From JAVVPL01 sp036655775 (GTDB lineage: Bacteria; Bacteroidota; Bacteroidia; Bacteroidales; P3), in assembly GCA_036655775.1 (NCBI GenBank), contig JAVVPL010000084.1:1-8164 (forward strand): DNA of 8,164 nt, read 5' to 3'. Of this stretch, positions 8,017 to 8,164 are shown piece by piece. Below the pieces are notes generated by a model. The model made no database searches, had not been told where the DNA came from, and saw nothing but the letters and a program-made list of their open reading frames with translations. Made by a program: the position numbers and the translations under genes. Within the stretch, counting starts at the first letter, position 1. Each line of letters opens with the position of its first letter.

Positions 8017-8025
8017 AATTAAAAC

Positions 8026-8101
8026 AAAACGAACATAGTATGCGCAAGTTCAAAATCATCCATTTTTCTTCGCTAACATCCCGCATACTATGCTTCGTTT
8101 T
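8026..8101 (+). terminator. Long imperfect hairpin, probable intrinsic terminator of the surface-protein gene
   Basis: AAAACGAA-CATAGTATGCG (8026-8044) pairs with CGCATACTATG-c-TTCGTTTT (8082-8101): 19 base pairs with one bulged C at 8093. It starts 10 bases after the stop codon and runs into TTTTATATT. The A-run on the left and T-run on the right would suit termination in both directions. The loop is long (8045-8081, 37 bases) but may fold again, with AAAAT (8052-8056) against ATTTT (8062-8066). The long loop and bulge are unusual for a plain terminator, so another role is possible. Confidence 0.55.
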
Positions 8102-8141
8102 ATATTCTAATAAAAACAGGCAAAATACAAACGTTAGTTTA

Positions 8142-8158
8142 CATACTATTTCGTAGTA
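8142..8158. repeat. Partial extra copy of the terminal hairpin arm
   Basis: CATACTAT-TTCGT (8142-8154) matches the right arm CATACTAT-GC-TTCGT (8084-8098) except for loss of GC. It also forms its own small palindrome, TACTA-N5-TAGTA (8144-8158). No gene is visible in the 148 bases from 8017 to the window end; these repeats are the only structure I see there. Confidence 0.45.
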
Positions 8159-8164
8159 ATTGCC

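Noticed and set aside
8005..8139. Integron attC-like site, suggested by the bulged long inverted repeat and GTTAAC/GTTAGTT at its flanks
   Set aside because: The flanking boxes do not fit RYYYAAC and GTTRRRY, and no integrase or cassette array is present.
8040..8156. A 38-codon ORF starting ATGCGCAAG downstream of the surface-protein gene
   Set aside because: It lies over the inverted repeat, has no recognisable features, and its first codons are part of the hairpin stem.

Overview
The window looks like chromosomal DNA of a Bacteroidetes bacterium, most likely of the Bacteroidales. Three things suggest this: a large secreted protein ending in a type IX secretion (T9SS) type A sorting domain, a transmembrane TPR/helix-turn-helix regulator of a layout common in that phylum, and a promoter matching the Bacteroidetes TTG / TAnnTTTG pattern. 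Start codons sit in A-rich leaders without a Shine-Dalgarno sequence. The DNA is AT-rich except for the first 257 bases, where I count 127 G+C (about 49%); two 60-base coding lines I counted elsewhere gave 28% and 37%. I cannot name the species.

Layout, all on the + strand. Positions 1-257 hold a broken short-chain dehydrogenase/reductase (SDR) gene: the cofactor-binding N-terminus and the C-terminus remain, in different frames, with the catalytic middle missing. Positions 258-397 are an intergenic gap with a good Bacteroidetes-type promoter. Positions 398-2173 encode a 591-residue membrane-anchored regulator: signal peptide, TPR repeats predicted in the periplasm, one membrane helix, a coiled coil and a LuxR-like DNA-binding domain. 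Positions 2174-2475 are a very AT-rich spacer with four copies of AATAGC lying near one helical phase, two perfect inverted repeats and a 13-bp tandem repeat. Positions 2476-8016 encode an 1846-residue mosaic surface protein exported by T9SS, resembling the non-catalytic adhesin parts of gingipain/HagA-type proteins. Positions 8017-8164 contain a strong inverted repeat, probably a terminator, and a partial extra copy of its arm.

Working model (inference): the regulator senses an envelope condition through its TPR domain and controls the downstream surface protein, perhaps by binding the AATAGC array. Each protein type is familiar in Bacteroidetes. The less explained parts are the array, the terminal hairpin with its satellite copy, and the exact domain mosaic of the large protein. 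I see no convincing wholly new system.
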